A stretch of 43,265 nucleotides of DNA. It comes from Paulinella micropora (taxonomy: Eukaryota; Cercozoa; Imbricatea; Euglyphida). The stretch covers positions 336,825 through 380,089 of the forward strand of contig BJOX01000252.1 of the NCBI GenBank assembly GCA_009731375.1, read 5' to 3'. The notes beneath the pieces are model-generated. The model made no database searches. It had not been told where the DNA came from and saw nothing but the letters and a program-made list of their open reading frames with translations. How positions within the stretch are numbered: position 1 is the first letter of the stretch; every line of letters starts with the position of its first letter. Shown in pieces: positions 1 through 19,390 of this stretch. Made by a program: the position numbers and the translations under genes.

Positions 1-25
1 GCATCAGCCATTGACAGAGAAGCAC

Positions 26-88
<63 letters not shown>

Positions 89-161
89 TGCTTTTACTGC
101 TACTACTACTTTTGCTACTGCTATGATTACTATTACTATTATTACTATTATTATTACTACA
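1..161 (+). mobile_element. SINE copy 1, 3' end with (TTA)n tail
   Basis: Bases 1-25 match the last 25 bases of the tRNA-derived SINE seen complete at 28204-28469 and 31233-31498 (ending in AGAGAAGCAC). They are followed by a (TTA)n tail with interspersed TAC units up to about 160. The rest of the copy lies outside the window. It sits in the intron just before the exon at 163, in the same orientation as the helicase gene. The tail runs almost to the splice acceptor (ACTACAG), so the SINE tail may supply the end of the intron. Confidence 0.8.
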
Positions 162-162
162 G

Positions 163-8106
<7,944 letters not shown>

Positions 8107-8549
8107 AGCAAGGGAGGAAAACAAGCATAGTGAGCAGAGTGAGCATCAGGAAGGGCAGGACGCAGAAGACTGCCCAGTGATGGAGTAGCTCGAGGGAAAA
8201 GAAGGGACCGTTTTGAACAAGATTCGCCGCCAAGACGCGGAGCTGCTATTAATACTGCCAGCAGTGCTTGCAACTTTGATTTTTGTTGGCTTCACCTCCT
8301 CTAACACTTTCCTCTCCCCTGTTTCTCATTCCCTTGCCTATGTTTCTTCTTCTTCTTCTTCTTCTGCTTCTTCTTCTCCTTCTCCTCCTCCTCCTCCTCC
8401 TCCTCCTGCTCCAGGACCTGCTTTTCCTCCTCCTTTCTTTCAGTCTCGGTTTCGAATCGACTCTTTACTCAAACACTTTCATGAGCCATTGTCTGTGCAA
8501 GTATCACTGTATCAATCGCTGAGCTGTTAATGTCATAGTAAGTAATAAA
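8107..8549 (+). promoter_or_regulatory. Probable 3' UTR and polyadenylation signal of the helicase gene
   Basis: AATAAA at 8544-8549 lies 440 bases after the TGA. The region between holds TTC/TCC repeats (8346-8410) and a chance 105-codon ORF with poly-Ser and poly-Pro that resembles no domain. I see no other gene here. Confidence 0.45.
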
Positions 8550-9226
8550 GAACGGTCACGGTTGGCTTCCCTAAAACTTTGAATACTTGAACCTTTTGAC
8601 TTGAAGAGATCATGACAAACTTAAGGCCTTAAGTCTTGTCAAATTCCGAATCTTTGATTAAAGTCAAACGACTATTATTACACTCGGTGGTCACCCGTTC
8701 TTCACGGAGATTCACAGTCGCCGGGCCGCCCGGTTGCAACTGACCATAGTTTTGACAAATTATAATTTTTGAAAATTGAAGTTTGACTATTAATCATTAG
8801 TATTATATATATAATACACGTTGGAGAGTTAAATCACTGTTACGGTAGTACGATATTTAATAACAGATAACTGTACTAACGACTCATGATATTAATACTA
8901 CTGAAGACTGTGGAATCACCTAAAGTAGTGACTCCGCAATTGGAAAAACCTTCGTAACTGCTTCAAGTTCTGAAGATAAACCGGCACAGTGACTCGGTGC
9001 GTCCCCCTCCTACCGGCTTGCGACTTCCACAGAACAAAATTTAACAATACTGAACAATTCCCGCCTGTCCAACTGCCGACGTCACATAAAACTTCGGATG
9101 TAACTCTAGAAAATTGATCACGAAACTGCCTGATATGGGTAATAAGGGTAATGGTGAAAAGCAGGTGCCACCAGTATCAGAAAAGATATTCTAATTGACT
9201 GTATGCATAACTAATTATAATAGTAG
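8550..9226. other. Intergenic DNA with dispersed repeat B
   Basis: AT-rich and without a credible ORF. Bases 8839-8945 match 19542-19640 in the same orientation over about 100 bases (shared core ATATTTAATAACAGATAAC, then GAAGACTG). This may be flanking retroelement sequence on both sides of the gypsy/copia block. Nothing else is recognisable. Confidence 0.5.
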
Positions 9227-11119
9227 TGTAATGCCCCCATAGCTCGTAAAAAGTCGGTAATACAACCAAACCATATGTAAATTAGATGGATTTAATGCGG
9301 TGGCACACGGAACTTAACGAGTTCTGATTATTTTTTAGTAATTTTTTTTTTTTTTTGTAGAGATCTAAATCAGATGATTGGCTTGCCATATTCAACTCAA
9401 AAATTAAATTTGAATTTGAAATATAAGTAACGGTAATATTTTTGACTATTTTATAATGTAATACTAAAATGTGATTTTTTAATTTTTTTGATCAGGAAAG
9501 TATGGTGCGTAACCCTACACTTGTTAAGCTTTTATTTAGTGAAAACCACATGATTTTATCTGTTGTAATTACTTAGTTCTGCGTACCACCCGGCAAGACG
9601 TTCTGACCATGTTTTTCAGTAAAAAATGCAATGAAATTCCCCGGCTTCCACGGTGCGTCCTGGCCCGGCCAACCTAGGAAAAAAGCACAGAGGGGAGGGT
9701 TCCCTGAGTGCATCAGATATCTCTTAGCACAAGACATATCATAGCTATCTAAGTATATACATAGTAACTTTGAGTGTTTTTCATCACTTGTATAAAATAT
9801 CTTTTGATACTTTTACTTGTAGGCTACAAACTAGCTAGTAGAAAATCAGCTATTTTTTCCTTGTCGAAACATGAAAATCTATATTTTGTAGCTTAAGTAT
9901 TATTTCTTGCACAGATGAATAGGTGAATCGTTTTGTATTATCATTAAACGTATTTCTCCAACTTTGTGTTATTTGTAAATGTCTGTGGAAGGCAAAAACT
10001 CAAAATCACAAAACCAGCATTTTTATGGTTTTGGGGACATATACATTTTAGTATTCATCAGTTTTAAGAATTTTAAGTATTGGAATCGTCTTTCACAACC
10101 ATAAACTAAAGCTCCACCAAAGGATTTTTGTTCATTTTGCCTAGAAGCTACAAACCAAAAAGTGGGTTTTCACAACTTCACGTGTCTGACCTACACATGC
10201 CTGTACATTTTTTCCTGGACCTTTCTCCTCCAGTTTTTTTAGTGTAATCATGTCTCCCTGACATATACTTACGATAGATACAAAAATATTGAAAAAGGGA
10301 TGTGTCTGCTTCATTCCTGGAGGCAGGTAAGTCCAAGATGTCGGAATGTCAAAAAAGTTTTGACCAGTTTTCTTCTAGGTTTCATGTATTTTTTAGCTCC
10401 CCTTCCCCCAGAATTCAAGCTATAGTGTATTTGAACCCCCCCCACTCGTTTATGAGCTATAGGAGCAGTAATTCCTTTCATAATAAATTTTTGTTTGCTT
10501 TTTTATTTGCCCTTGAGGGACTGTTTTCCAGCCGACACTGTGTTTCTCAGAGATATTGAAAATTTTCCGAAATTCGATTAAATTATTTGTTAAGACGTAT
10601 TGTACAACGTTTCATAGTTCAAAATCTAATAAAATAACAACCAAAGACAGATTCTTTAATCATAATCGTGGTTGCAAACCATTTTTTTACCACATTGAAT
10701 CAGCAAAAAAATGACGGCCCGACCTGTCTTTTTCCGAATTTTTTTCCACACGTAATGGTGCTTTTTTACACAACTTCAATTACAGATTTCTCAAAAACTA
10801 TTAAAAATAAGGATATGCTCACCATAGTGAAATATTTCAAGAAATATATGAGGAATCCTATGCGCAAATAATCAATTCAAAAAAGTCAAACCCCTCACTA
10901 AGGAACTTTCCCTTATGTTGAATTTACATATGCACAGTCCTCAAAAAATGAGAATGTCTCGTTATATTAGCTCAGTGAAGCCAAAAAAGGAAAACGGCAA
11001 CAGACCAGGAATAAAATGGCATCAGGTCCAATCAGGACAAATAATACTGAAAAACAAGCTGGTGCACCTGTCACCAGGAAAAGGTATTTTTTACCGGCTA
11101 TCCGGGGGGTGATGCCTCA
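9227..11119 (-). repeat. 3' LTR of the gypsy element, interrupted by a 1.66 kb insertion
   Basis: Bases 9227-9271 plus 10933-11119 together match the right LTR at 18302-18539 over about 232 bases, with scattered differences (for example AAAATGAGAATG against AAGATGAGAATGATG). The insertion at 9272-10932 is absent from the right LTR, which therefore shows the empty site. Confidence 0.85.
9272..10932. mobile_element. 1.66 kb non-coding element with 12-bp terminal inverted repeats
   Basis: It begins CATATGTAAATT and ends AATTTACATATG, a perfect 12-bp inverted repeat, and interrupts the gypsy LTR precisely. The interior is AT-rich. The only ORFs are short (65-85 codons) and resemble nothing, so I see no transposase. 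It is best read as a non-autonomous DNA transposon. The target duplication is unclear: either the palindrome CATATG belongs to the TIR with almost no duplication, or CATATG (or an internal TA) is the duplicated target and the other LTR has lost it. There is no repeat within it that I can see apart from a T-rich run near 9343. Confidence 0.6.
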
Positions 11120-11447
11120 GTACCCCTCCCGATTTTATGACCGGGAAATAGCATTTTCGTCATACACCTTTTGATTTCTTTCTGCAAATAGTATGCGCTA
11201 TGGAGTCATGCCACACAGCGCATCGACCCACGGATAGACGCTAAAAGACGATAAATATATCCTCATACGGCACGTCAAAGCGGATTCTCTAGCCTTTCTT
11301 GTAAATTTTGAACTCCTTCCCCTCAATTTCTTTTTTTTCCCTGCAGTATGTCAAGAACAAACGTACTATTAATAAAAAATACAAGCAACGTGGTGCTGTA
11401 GTACGATTCCCCCTTTGATCTCCTTCTTCTTCTTATCATTATCATCA

Positions 11448-11526
<79 letters not shown>

Positions 11527-12007
11527 NNNNNNNNNNNNNNNNNNNNNNNNNNNNNNNNNNNNNNNNNNNNNNNNNNNNNNNNNNNNNNNNNNNNNNNNNN
11601 NNNNNNNNNNNNNNNNNNNNNNNNNNNNNNNNNNNNNNNNNNNNNNNNNNNNNNNNNNNNNNNNNNNNNNNNNNNNNNNNNNNNNNNNNNNNNNNNNNNN
11701 AATCTATCGTAAAAAATAATTTAATGAAAGTTTCAGAGAACATTTCATTTTCGACAACATCATCCCAGGACTTGGAAAGGGTCATACCCGGGAACACCAT
11801 CGCTCAATACACTAGCGATCCCCGTATACGGTGTAGTATCATTGTCGATCGACCTTTCGCACTCGTGTGTTGCGATCGAATGCCAAGTTATATCACTGAG
11901 TCTTTTTAATATTCATATTGATAACTGATGATGCATGATCAAATCATGATACGCCGTGGGCAATCAATCAGTTTATTTGAGACGCATAAAGAAAAATAGT
12001 TTCTTTG
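11120..12007 (-). other. Gypsy 3' untranslated region with (TTA)n and gap
   Basis: This is internal to the gypsy element, between the integrase stop and the left LTR. It contains a (TTA)n tract at about 11440-11526 running into an N gap (11527-11700). No ORF is credible. Confidence 0.6.
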
Positions 12008-13606
12008 TCACTGCCTTCGTCGTCTGGCGCGGATTTCTTTGCCTGGTGGAGGACCACCAACAAAAGTCAGATCGAACTTTGACTGTTCGAGAATGTCCCA
12101 GATCTTATTAGGGATTCCGCCCAACGATAATTCAAAAGGGACATCAAGCACTCCTCTTGGCAGTGTCTGAATGGTCCACGCAGTGTAATCCTTGTCTCTG
12201 GGAGTAATTGTATCATCCCATGTCTCGAGACTTTTTGCGTCTTTATATACTGGCAGATAATGTCTTGCCTTTGGAACCTCAACCGGGTCCATACTTCTCC
12301 AGAACTGGAGTATCGGTTGTACTATCTTTGCGGCTGATGATATTTTGAGTGTCCGTGTGACACGCATCTGTCGTGGGACCGCCACTGCCACGACCCGCAT
12401 CAAGTATAAGTCAGTGTCATCAGCGACATGTTGTTCCGCTGGTCTCATCAGATAGAAAGCATCTTTCACCCATGCGATGGTTGCTATCGCATCGCCTTCT
12501 TTCCATCGCTCATGGACAATCTCAACGTTGCCCGCGTTTGGGTCAGTGTCCGTCCCCTCCTCCTCCTGGTGGACGTCCTTTGATCTCATCGACCTCATCG
12601 CCTTCCTCGGTTGGTCGTTGATAAGATCATTCCGCGCTCTCCTTAGCTGCGCCTCTGTGATCTTCTCCTTCTTTCCGCTATGCTCTCGCGGAGACTTGGA
12701 CTGAGTCCCCACCGCGCTTATGCGGTCAGTCTTCTCCTTGCTGTCCACCTCACTCTCCTCCTTCTCAGCTATCGGTGCCCGATAAGCATCGTCTTGGTCT
12801 ATGCCAGCCTCCTTGTGGATGGGCGGCACCTCTTTGAAATCATCCTTCATCCGTTTTAACGCCTCCTCAACGGATTCATCTTCCAGTAAGAAGGGATCAT
12901 ACTTAATCAGCCTTCTTACATTCACAATTTGCACCTTCCCTCTACCCCTGATCTTGTAATTCAGAGGTCCCGTCTGTTCCATAATCTGATAAGGTCCTTT
13001 CCAGTGAGTGAACAGCTTAGAGCTGACTCCCTTCGGGACTTGAGGATGGTACAATAGTACAATATCCCCGACCTGGAACTTGATCTGATCCAAGTGCGCT
13101 TGTCGCACCCCTTCAGCATCAGTCTTTCGGCGCTCCGCCTCTCTATGCGCCCTGACTATTTGTTCCGCCTCCATCTTCACTCTAAGTCTCATCCCAAACA
13201 ACTCATCCGCATCCGCCCAAGTGTCTTTTGGGTGAAGGAGCGAAGTCGGGATATCAGGCTCACGCCCATATACTAACTGATATGGCGAGATTGAGCTCTT
13301 CGAGCCTCCTAACGCCGTAGAGGGTAGACAGTTCATTGCAAACGCAAATGATGGTGCTGCCTCGACCCATGCTCTTTGATTCTCCTTCTTCGTGCAATAC
13401 ATCTTTAGCGAGGCTTTGAGGGGTCTGTGTACCCGCTCGATTTTCCCATTTGCTCGCGGGTTATAGGCAGTAACATATTGCCATTTCATCCCGTAATACT
13501 TAGATAGTTTGTCGATGACCTCGTTATTAAAGTCCGAGCCTCGATCAGAACATATCTTTCTTGGTACTCCGATCTGTGAGATGATCCTATCGATCCGATC
13601 AGCGCC
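12008..13606 (-). pseudogene. Gypsy integrase C-terminal half and C-terminal extension
   Basis: Read on the - strand after the TGA at 13607. The integrase core continues with SDRGSDFNNEV (second catalytic Asp) and NPRANGKIERVHR (catalytic Glu). A GPY/F-type module follows (FTHWKGPYQIMEQTGPLNYK). Then come about 280 further residues without a chromodomain: a charged linker followed by an ordered segment (EGDAIATIAWVKDAFYLMRP, DLYLMRVVAVAVP, ARHYLPVYKD). It ends in RRRRQ and TAG. The extension might be a chromatin- or host-tethering module; a BAH-like fold is conceivable but weakly supported. Confidence 0.75.
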
Positions 13607-15700
13607 TCAGCCGTTGCCGGTAACGTCTTTGACAGGGATGATCCACACATAGTTGGTGGCTCTGTCAATAGCCGTGAGGAGGTATTTGTAACCATCCTTC
13701 GATTCTGGGAAAGGTCCCACATGATCAATGTGTATAAACTCAAACATCCCCGCATGAAGAGGAAATTCGCCAATCAGGCCGAAATTTGCCTTCAGTGGTG
13801 TTTTGTTTATCTTGCACGGGATGCATGCATCCACCGCCTGATCTATCTCCTCCTTCATCTTCTTCCACCAGAATCGCCTCGCTACGAACATATGAGTTCG
13901 TTGTCGACCCGGATGCGCCAAAAGTGGGCAATTGTGGGCTGCGACAAATATAAATCGTCTCAGACTCTCCGGTACCCAAAGGGTCCATTTGTCCGGCTGT
14001 GACGCATAGCGACCGTGAAGGCCCTTGTACCACAGTAGACCATCTCTCCATCCCATCTCCTTCATCTGATCTTTGATCGCTTTCGTCATCCGTAGCTCAT
14101 CCGGGTTCTGATATAACTGTATCAGTTCTTTAAACTCCGGATCTTGAGCCTGTTGTTGCCTCCATGCGGTAGGCGAGGCTATATGGATAGTACCATCTTC
14201 TAGCCGTACCCCGATTCTTTCCGGGTCATCGTCTAGGTCACTTCTCCGCTCTTGAGGAGGCTCCGCATAAACTTCCTGCGTCTCCTCTTCCTCTCTTATG
14301 TTCGCCTTCGCATTCTCATATACCTCATAGGACCACTCAGCGTCCTCCTGGGTATGTAGCTCACAACATATCCCGTGATCCGGGCCTTGTGGACTGTACC
14401 GTAGACCTGTGCGGTCATATCGGACTCCACTCGCCATCTCCATCGCCTCAATGTGGCTGACCTCATACACCTTGTCAGTGGACAAGTCTTCCATCTCCAC
14501 CGTGGACACCAACGCCGATACTTCTGAGTTAAACTCTAGCCTAGAGAGGCTATCAGCGACCACATTTCGCTTTCCCGGTAGATGGACCATTGTAAAATCG
14601 AAACAAGACAAGAACGCTTGCCACCGCGCCAGCCGTCCCGTCTGTTCATGATTCATCAACCATAACAGGTTATGATGATCAGTTCTGACAGTAAATTGAG
14701 GTCCTCCCCACAAATACTCTCTGAGCCTCTTGAGGGCCCATACTACCGCCAACGCCTCTCTTTGCCTTGTGCAATAGTTTCTCTCCGCCGCACACAACTT
14801 CCTACTAATAAACATGATTGGGCGTAATTTCTTCTCCTCATCCTCTTGTTGTAATACAGCCCCAATCGCAAACTTAGATGCGTCTGTATCGACTACGAAT
14901 TGTTTCGTAAAGTCGGGCATCGTTAACACCAGTCCTCCGTCTTTCGGGTCTTTGTAAATGAGATCTTTGAGCGCATGAAACGCTTGCAAAGCCTCTTCGT
15001 CCCACTTCTCAAAGTCTCCAAAATCTATCATTTTCTCCACTTTAGCCCGTGTTGCACCCCAATCGGGTATAAACTGGCTATAGTATTGCGCCATCGCAAG
15101 GAATGAGTGCAATTCAGTGCGGTTCTTCGGTATCGGTCGATTCATAATCTCCTCCCTCTTCTCTTTGGATATCGAGACTCGATTATGGGAGATCTCGTAC
15201 CCTAAGTATGTCACACTCGTCTTGGCAAGTTGACACTTCTTTAGATTGCACTTCAGGCCAAAAGCTCCGATGCGCCTGAATATATCGGACAAATGATCGA
15301 TATGCTCCTCCATTGTGTTAGAGTATACGATAATGTCATCGATATAGCAAAATGCATATTCTCCCGCCTTCTGTCCCCGCCTTCTCATAAAGCCACCGTC
15401 AGACAAATCATCGTACTGACTGCTCAACATCTTCTGCATCGCCTTCTGGAAAAGTCCTGGGGCTTGCTTGAGGCCCATCGGAAGCACTTTCCATTGGTAT
15501 ATTTCCATACCCACCACAAACGCCGTCAGCCATCTGGACTTTTCCTCCAGTGGTATCTGCCAGAAGCCATTCTTAAGGTCAATGACCGAATAGAATTTTG
15601 CATTCCGCAGTACTCTTCTTCCTTCTTCTAATGTCGGGAGAGGATTTCTCTCCTCCTCCAGCACCTTGTTAACACGCGCATACTTAACTGTCAGGCGCCA
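13607..15700 (-). pseudogene. Gypsy reverse transcriptase, RNase H and integrase N-terminal half
   Basis: RT motifs are SVIDLKNGFWQIPL, LPMGLKQAPGLFQ and the active site YIDD. RNase H shows VVDTDASKFAIGAVLQ, the Glu in QREALAVVWAL and LPGKRNVVADSLSRL. The integrase zinc finger HxxxxxxH...CIPC precedes the first catalytic Asp in HIDHVGPFPE. The frame ends at an in-frame TGA (13607-13609) between the first and second catalytic Asp; the same frame continues to the end of integrase. The D,D,E triad would otherwise be complete. Confidence 0.9.
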
Positions 15701-16536
15701 CTCTCCCCTGGCTTCGGCACTATTCTCGGCTGTGAGACTATTGGAGATGTTGATCTCTCAATAAAGTCCTCATTGAGCAGCTGTCTTGCTAGCTCCTCCG
15801 CTATCTTCGCCTCATGTATACTAAAATTCGCCCTTCGTGGTGCCGGTGACGGCTCCGCACCCGGTATTTTGTAAATAACCGCAGTGAAATCTTCAGGCTT
15901 GACACCACCTGCATGTGGAGGGTCAAAAATTTCCTTGTTCGCCTCTAATTTGGCTTTTAAAAGCTCCTTCTCCTTCTCCGTGCCTACTCCTTCTTCCAAT
16001 ATTTTCCGCGCCGCCTCTTGAAAATCTTCATCAGACATCTGCTTATGCTGCTTGAGGGGTTCTCTGTCCTCCTCCAAGCCTAAGTCCTCTTCCGAGACAT
16101 CATCTAGGCCCGTCTTTTCATACGTGACCGTGTCCGGCTCATCATCTTTACCGAGCTCCACCAGCATGTCAATGAGTCTCGCGTATTGCAAAGGAGCTTT
16201 ACGGGTGTAAAAACCATCAAAGCATGTGAATGCTTGCGGTATCAATTTCAACTTGTCGAGGTCTCTGAGCTTCCGCTTGTATGCACTGCTCTGCTCACGA
16301 GTTCCCATACGACAAGCCACCACTAGCTGTTGCTTGCGAGAGGGTACCGGTATAGGATGATCAATAAGCCGGTCCCTTATTTCCTGCGCCCATATCGCCT
16401 TCTCATTATATGGCAGGATAATAGTATACGGCTTATTATTTTCGAATAAAGTCCGTAAGCATTTCTTCACTTCAGTTAGTGAACGCGGCCACGTGGGCTC
16501 GTCACCCCAGAAATCAGTAATAAAAATTTTAATGGT
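15691..16536 (-). pseudogene. Gypsy protease-RT linker and start of RT
   Basis: This frame ends in SPIVSQPRIVPKPGESGA and stops. A one-base shift near 15700 restores WRLTVKYARVNKVLEEERNPLP, the normal continuation into RT finger residues. An in-frame TAA at 16537-16539 separates it from the upstream protease frame, which is otherwise in the same register. The linker is acidic and unrecognised. Confidence 0.75.
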
Positions 16537-17421
16537 TTATTGGTGGAGTATCCGGGATTCGCCCCGTTCTCCTTGGTACAAACGCCTCCCTTTTTCTTCT
16601 CCTACTTTCGCATGGAAACAGTATCCGTTAGTAATATGGACATCTGTTCCTACTCCTTCCGCGAATCTCGCCAACGACGGGCTTCTTTGTGCGACACATA
16701 TAATCTCCTCCTTTCGCTTCTCGATTAAGTCATCAATAGACTTTTTGTCCCAATGGGATGTCGGAACTGTGACAGTGCACACTTGGGATTCCCAATTGTC
16801 GGTCCAGGACAGTTCATCCGGTCTTACGACATGGGGGTGAACGTACACCTCAAGTGCCTCATGTGCGATGGCCATCTTTTTGTGATCCGTCGCTAGACTC
16901 AGCTCATAAGCCTCATAAGAGTCAGTAGCGTTGAAGGGATCAATATCGTTCTTTTCTCCTCTTTTTACTCCATATATCACTCGCCGTGCGGCGCAATCAA
17001 TCACAGCCCCCATCGTAGCCAATTGGTCATACGATAGTAATATTGACCCGTGGTAACCGGGGACGACATAAAGGTCCATGCGGTATACTCGTGCGGATTT
17101 TAATGTAAAGGTCAGTGTGATGATTCCCGTGATGACCGTCCGGCTACCCACTCCCTTCAGAGTGCCAGTCGAATTTTTCATATTTCCGTCCACCCACTCC
17201 CGGTATCGATTTAAAAACTTCCGGCCGACAATATTAATATTCGCCATCGTATCATTACCAGTCTTCAATGTTTCACAATAAAGTTCTGTATAACACAGAG
17301 CATCGGGCCTGTGTATATTGGCTGCGAGAACAAGAACTTTAAGTTCCAAATTTTGGAGTCTTGTCTCTAAGTTTTTCAACTCCTCCTTCTTCTCCTCCTG
17401 CTTCTCCTCCTGCTCCTTCAT
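16537..17421 (-). pseudogene. Gypsy protease-like region
   Basis: A Glu/Lys coiled-coil start (about 25 residues) is followed by a retropepsin-like segment. LLSYDQLATMGAVIDCAARR corresponds to the family ILGxDxLxxxxAxID region. Where DTG/DSG is expected I see only KTGNDTMANINIVGRKFL, so the catalytic Asp is not evident. I find no CCHC knuckle and no recognisable gag upstream. The assignment comes mostly from position before RT. Confidence 0.55.
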
Positions 17422-18301
17422 TCACTCCTCTTCCTCCTCCTCCTCCTGCTTCTTCTTCTTCTCTTCTTTGTTCTGCCTCCGAGAATTCACTCACTTCGGC
17501 GGTCTCTGTCGACATGATGTCGTAGTAGTAATTAACAGGAGGACAGTGTCAGCTCCTATGTTTGGTTTTTGTTCGTTTGTGTTCTGTTCCTCCTTCAGTC
17601 GATTGACTAGTGAAGAGAGAAACTAATAGAGAGGGTAGAGTGAGATTCCCTGTCCTCTATGAAACACTGTTTGTATGTTTGTTTTTGTTTGAGAAAAATA
17701 GTCTTTGAGACTTTCTCCGATTTCTTGTTCTCCTTACTCAGATTACTTTCTCCTCCTTCTTTTCTATATTGTATCTAGTATGAGGCACTTGGACCTACAC
17801 ACAGATAGTAATAGAGAAGCTAGAAAAGCTCTCCTTGAGAAGTCGACAGTCGGTCGGATAGGTTCTCAGACCTGCCTTTAGAAAACGATCAGAGAGTTGC
17901 AAAAATACTCTGACGTATGTGTGAGATAATGCAGATAAATGCACAAACTAGAAGGGTAGAGTGTTGTGCTCCTGTCCCTATGCTTGTTTGTGTTTTGTGT
18001 GTGTTCCTTCACTCTTCTGTCCACCTCCTTCTTCTTGGTCTCTGTGTGAGAACAGCAAGAACGACAGAGAGTTTGTATCTGATGTCTCCTTGTGAGCACA
18101 CAGATATGGATTGGGCTAGAGGGTACGAGACACCTGCTTGAGACCAATCAAATTATTTGTTTTGTGAAAGAGTTATGAGGGAGCTGTGTTGGAGTATTCG
18201 TTTTCGTCTGACGTCCCCGTGTGAGACAGGTCAGTGAAAATTCACTCTGTTGCCTGTGTGGCAAAGCAGAAAGAAATCACCCTAGTGATGTGGACTCCAA
18301 A
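17422..18301 (-). other. Gypsy 5' leader without recognisable gag
   Basis: 880 bases between the right LTR and the first pol-side ORF. The longest - strand ORF is about 89 codons and resembles nothing. Two imperfect repeats of a GT-rich segment (near 17540-17600 and 17950-18030) are visible. A typical gypsy gag would need more coding space than is open here. Confidence 0.5.
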
Positions 18302-18539
18302 TGTAATGCCCCCAACGATAGCTCGTAAAAAGTCGGTAATACAACCAAACACAGTCCTCAAAAGATGAGAATGATGTCTCGTTATATTAGCTCAGTGAAG
18401 CCAAAAAGAAAAACGGCAACAGACCAGGAATAAAATGGCATCAGGTGCAATCCGGGCAAATAATACTGAAAAACAAGCTGGTGCACCTGTCACCAGGAAA
18501 AGGTACTTTTTACCTGCTATCCGGGGGGTGATGCCTACA
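18302..18539 (-). repeat. 5' LTR of the gypsy element (uninterrupted)
   Basis: It runs from TGTAATGCCCCCAACG to GGTGATGCCTACA on + and matches the left LTR on both sides of its insertion. Confidence 0.85.
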
Positions 18540-19390
18540 CTAGCCGTGACGATTACTGACTCAGCGGCTGACGTATAAAAATAGCAATACGGACATAACT
18601 GAAGAGGAAGGGTCTAATTAATTGTTCAATGCTCCCCCTTAATTAAATTCACTTACGAGTCAGTGTCCACAACACAACGTGCAACTAACAACTAGATTAA
18701 ACAAATAAGCAAAGCGTAAAGTGAGCTATCCTACGTCTCCTGTGGAGTTAGGCAATATAGCTATACTATATCAACTAAAGCGCGATATGCACAACAGTGC
18801 ATAAAATATGACTAAAAGAAAGCAGAGGAGCTAGCCTACGTCTCCACAACATGTGGAGTTCGGCAATCTAGTCACCTAATTACTAATATCTATCCCCTTG
18901 CTATTGGGAACCTACCAAGAGTATCCGAAAGTCCCCGTTGTAGAAAGTCCCAACGTGGAAGACTGTCCCCAACGCGCGCGATACCCTCCACCGCCGCAGC
19001 TAGTCACAAGCGACGGGACGCACCAGCCGAAGGTAAGGTTCCCCGCGCGCCGGCTTCGTGTTGATATCCGCGAGATTGTCGGCCGACGCAACCTTCTCGT
19101 TGATCAGCAATCCAGCGTCCACCTTCTGGTTGACGATGGAGCTAGAAAATACATTAGTATCGGCGAGATCCAGCGCTCCCTGGTTGTCGCCGTACAGGAG
19201 GCTGGGGGGCCCCATCCGTACGGCACCAGCTCGTCAGCGACCCGGCTGTCCGCGATCCCCTCAGCTGCACAAAATTTACTATAGTGATTTTGTCTTGCCA
19301 GTGATATGCTTCCACCATCGCGTACACCTCAGCCTCGCATGAGGAGGCTTCTCCTACCTGTATGCATGTTCCTAAACCCAAACCATCTCA
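18540..19390 (-). pseudogene. Ty1/copia RNase H remnant and 3' end
   Basis: On the - strand, ASSCEAEVYAMVEAYHWQDK is followed after a frameshift near 19210 by LLYGDNQGALDLA and NLADINTKPA. These are the conserved RNase H features of Ty1/copia elements (family forms SSxEAEYxA, YCDNQxAI and LADIxTK). Downstream, AAGGGGGAGC at 18631-18640 (read on -) looks like the polypurine tract, followed by TGAACAATTAATTAG as a probable LTR start. That LTR ends where the gypsy element begins, so the gypsy may have inserted into it. Bases 18722-18872 carry two imperfect copies of a segment containing CTACGTCTCC and GTGGAGTT. Confidence 0.75.

Larger units (their letters stand above)
9227..18539 (-). mobile_element. 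Decayed Ty3/gypsy LTR retrotransposon
   Basis: The two LTRs lie at 9227-11119 (interrupted) and 18302-18539; both begin TGTAATGCCCCC and end in CA as written on +. Coding runs on the - strand from about 17421 to 12008: protease-like region, RT, RNase H, integrase and a long C-terminal extension. On the coding strand the sequence just before the left LTR is purine-rich (GGGAGGGG), fitting a polypurine tract. TGGAGTCCACATC lies a few bases after the right LTR, where the tRNA primer site is expected. The polyprotein has an in-frame TAA (16537), a frameshift (~15700) and an in-frame TGA (13607), so this copy is non-autonomous. I find no clear target-site duplication. Confidence 0.85.

Noticed and set aside
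8213-8530. 105-codon ORF with Ser and Pro runs
   Set aside because: It lies in the probable 3' UTR, is made of TTC/TCC repeats and shows no domain.
10302-11112. Short ORFs of 65-85 codons, most of them in the TIR element
   Set aside because: No resemblance to transposases and no long frame; expected by chance.
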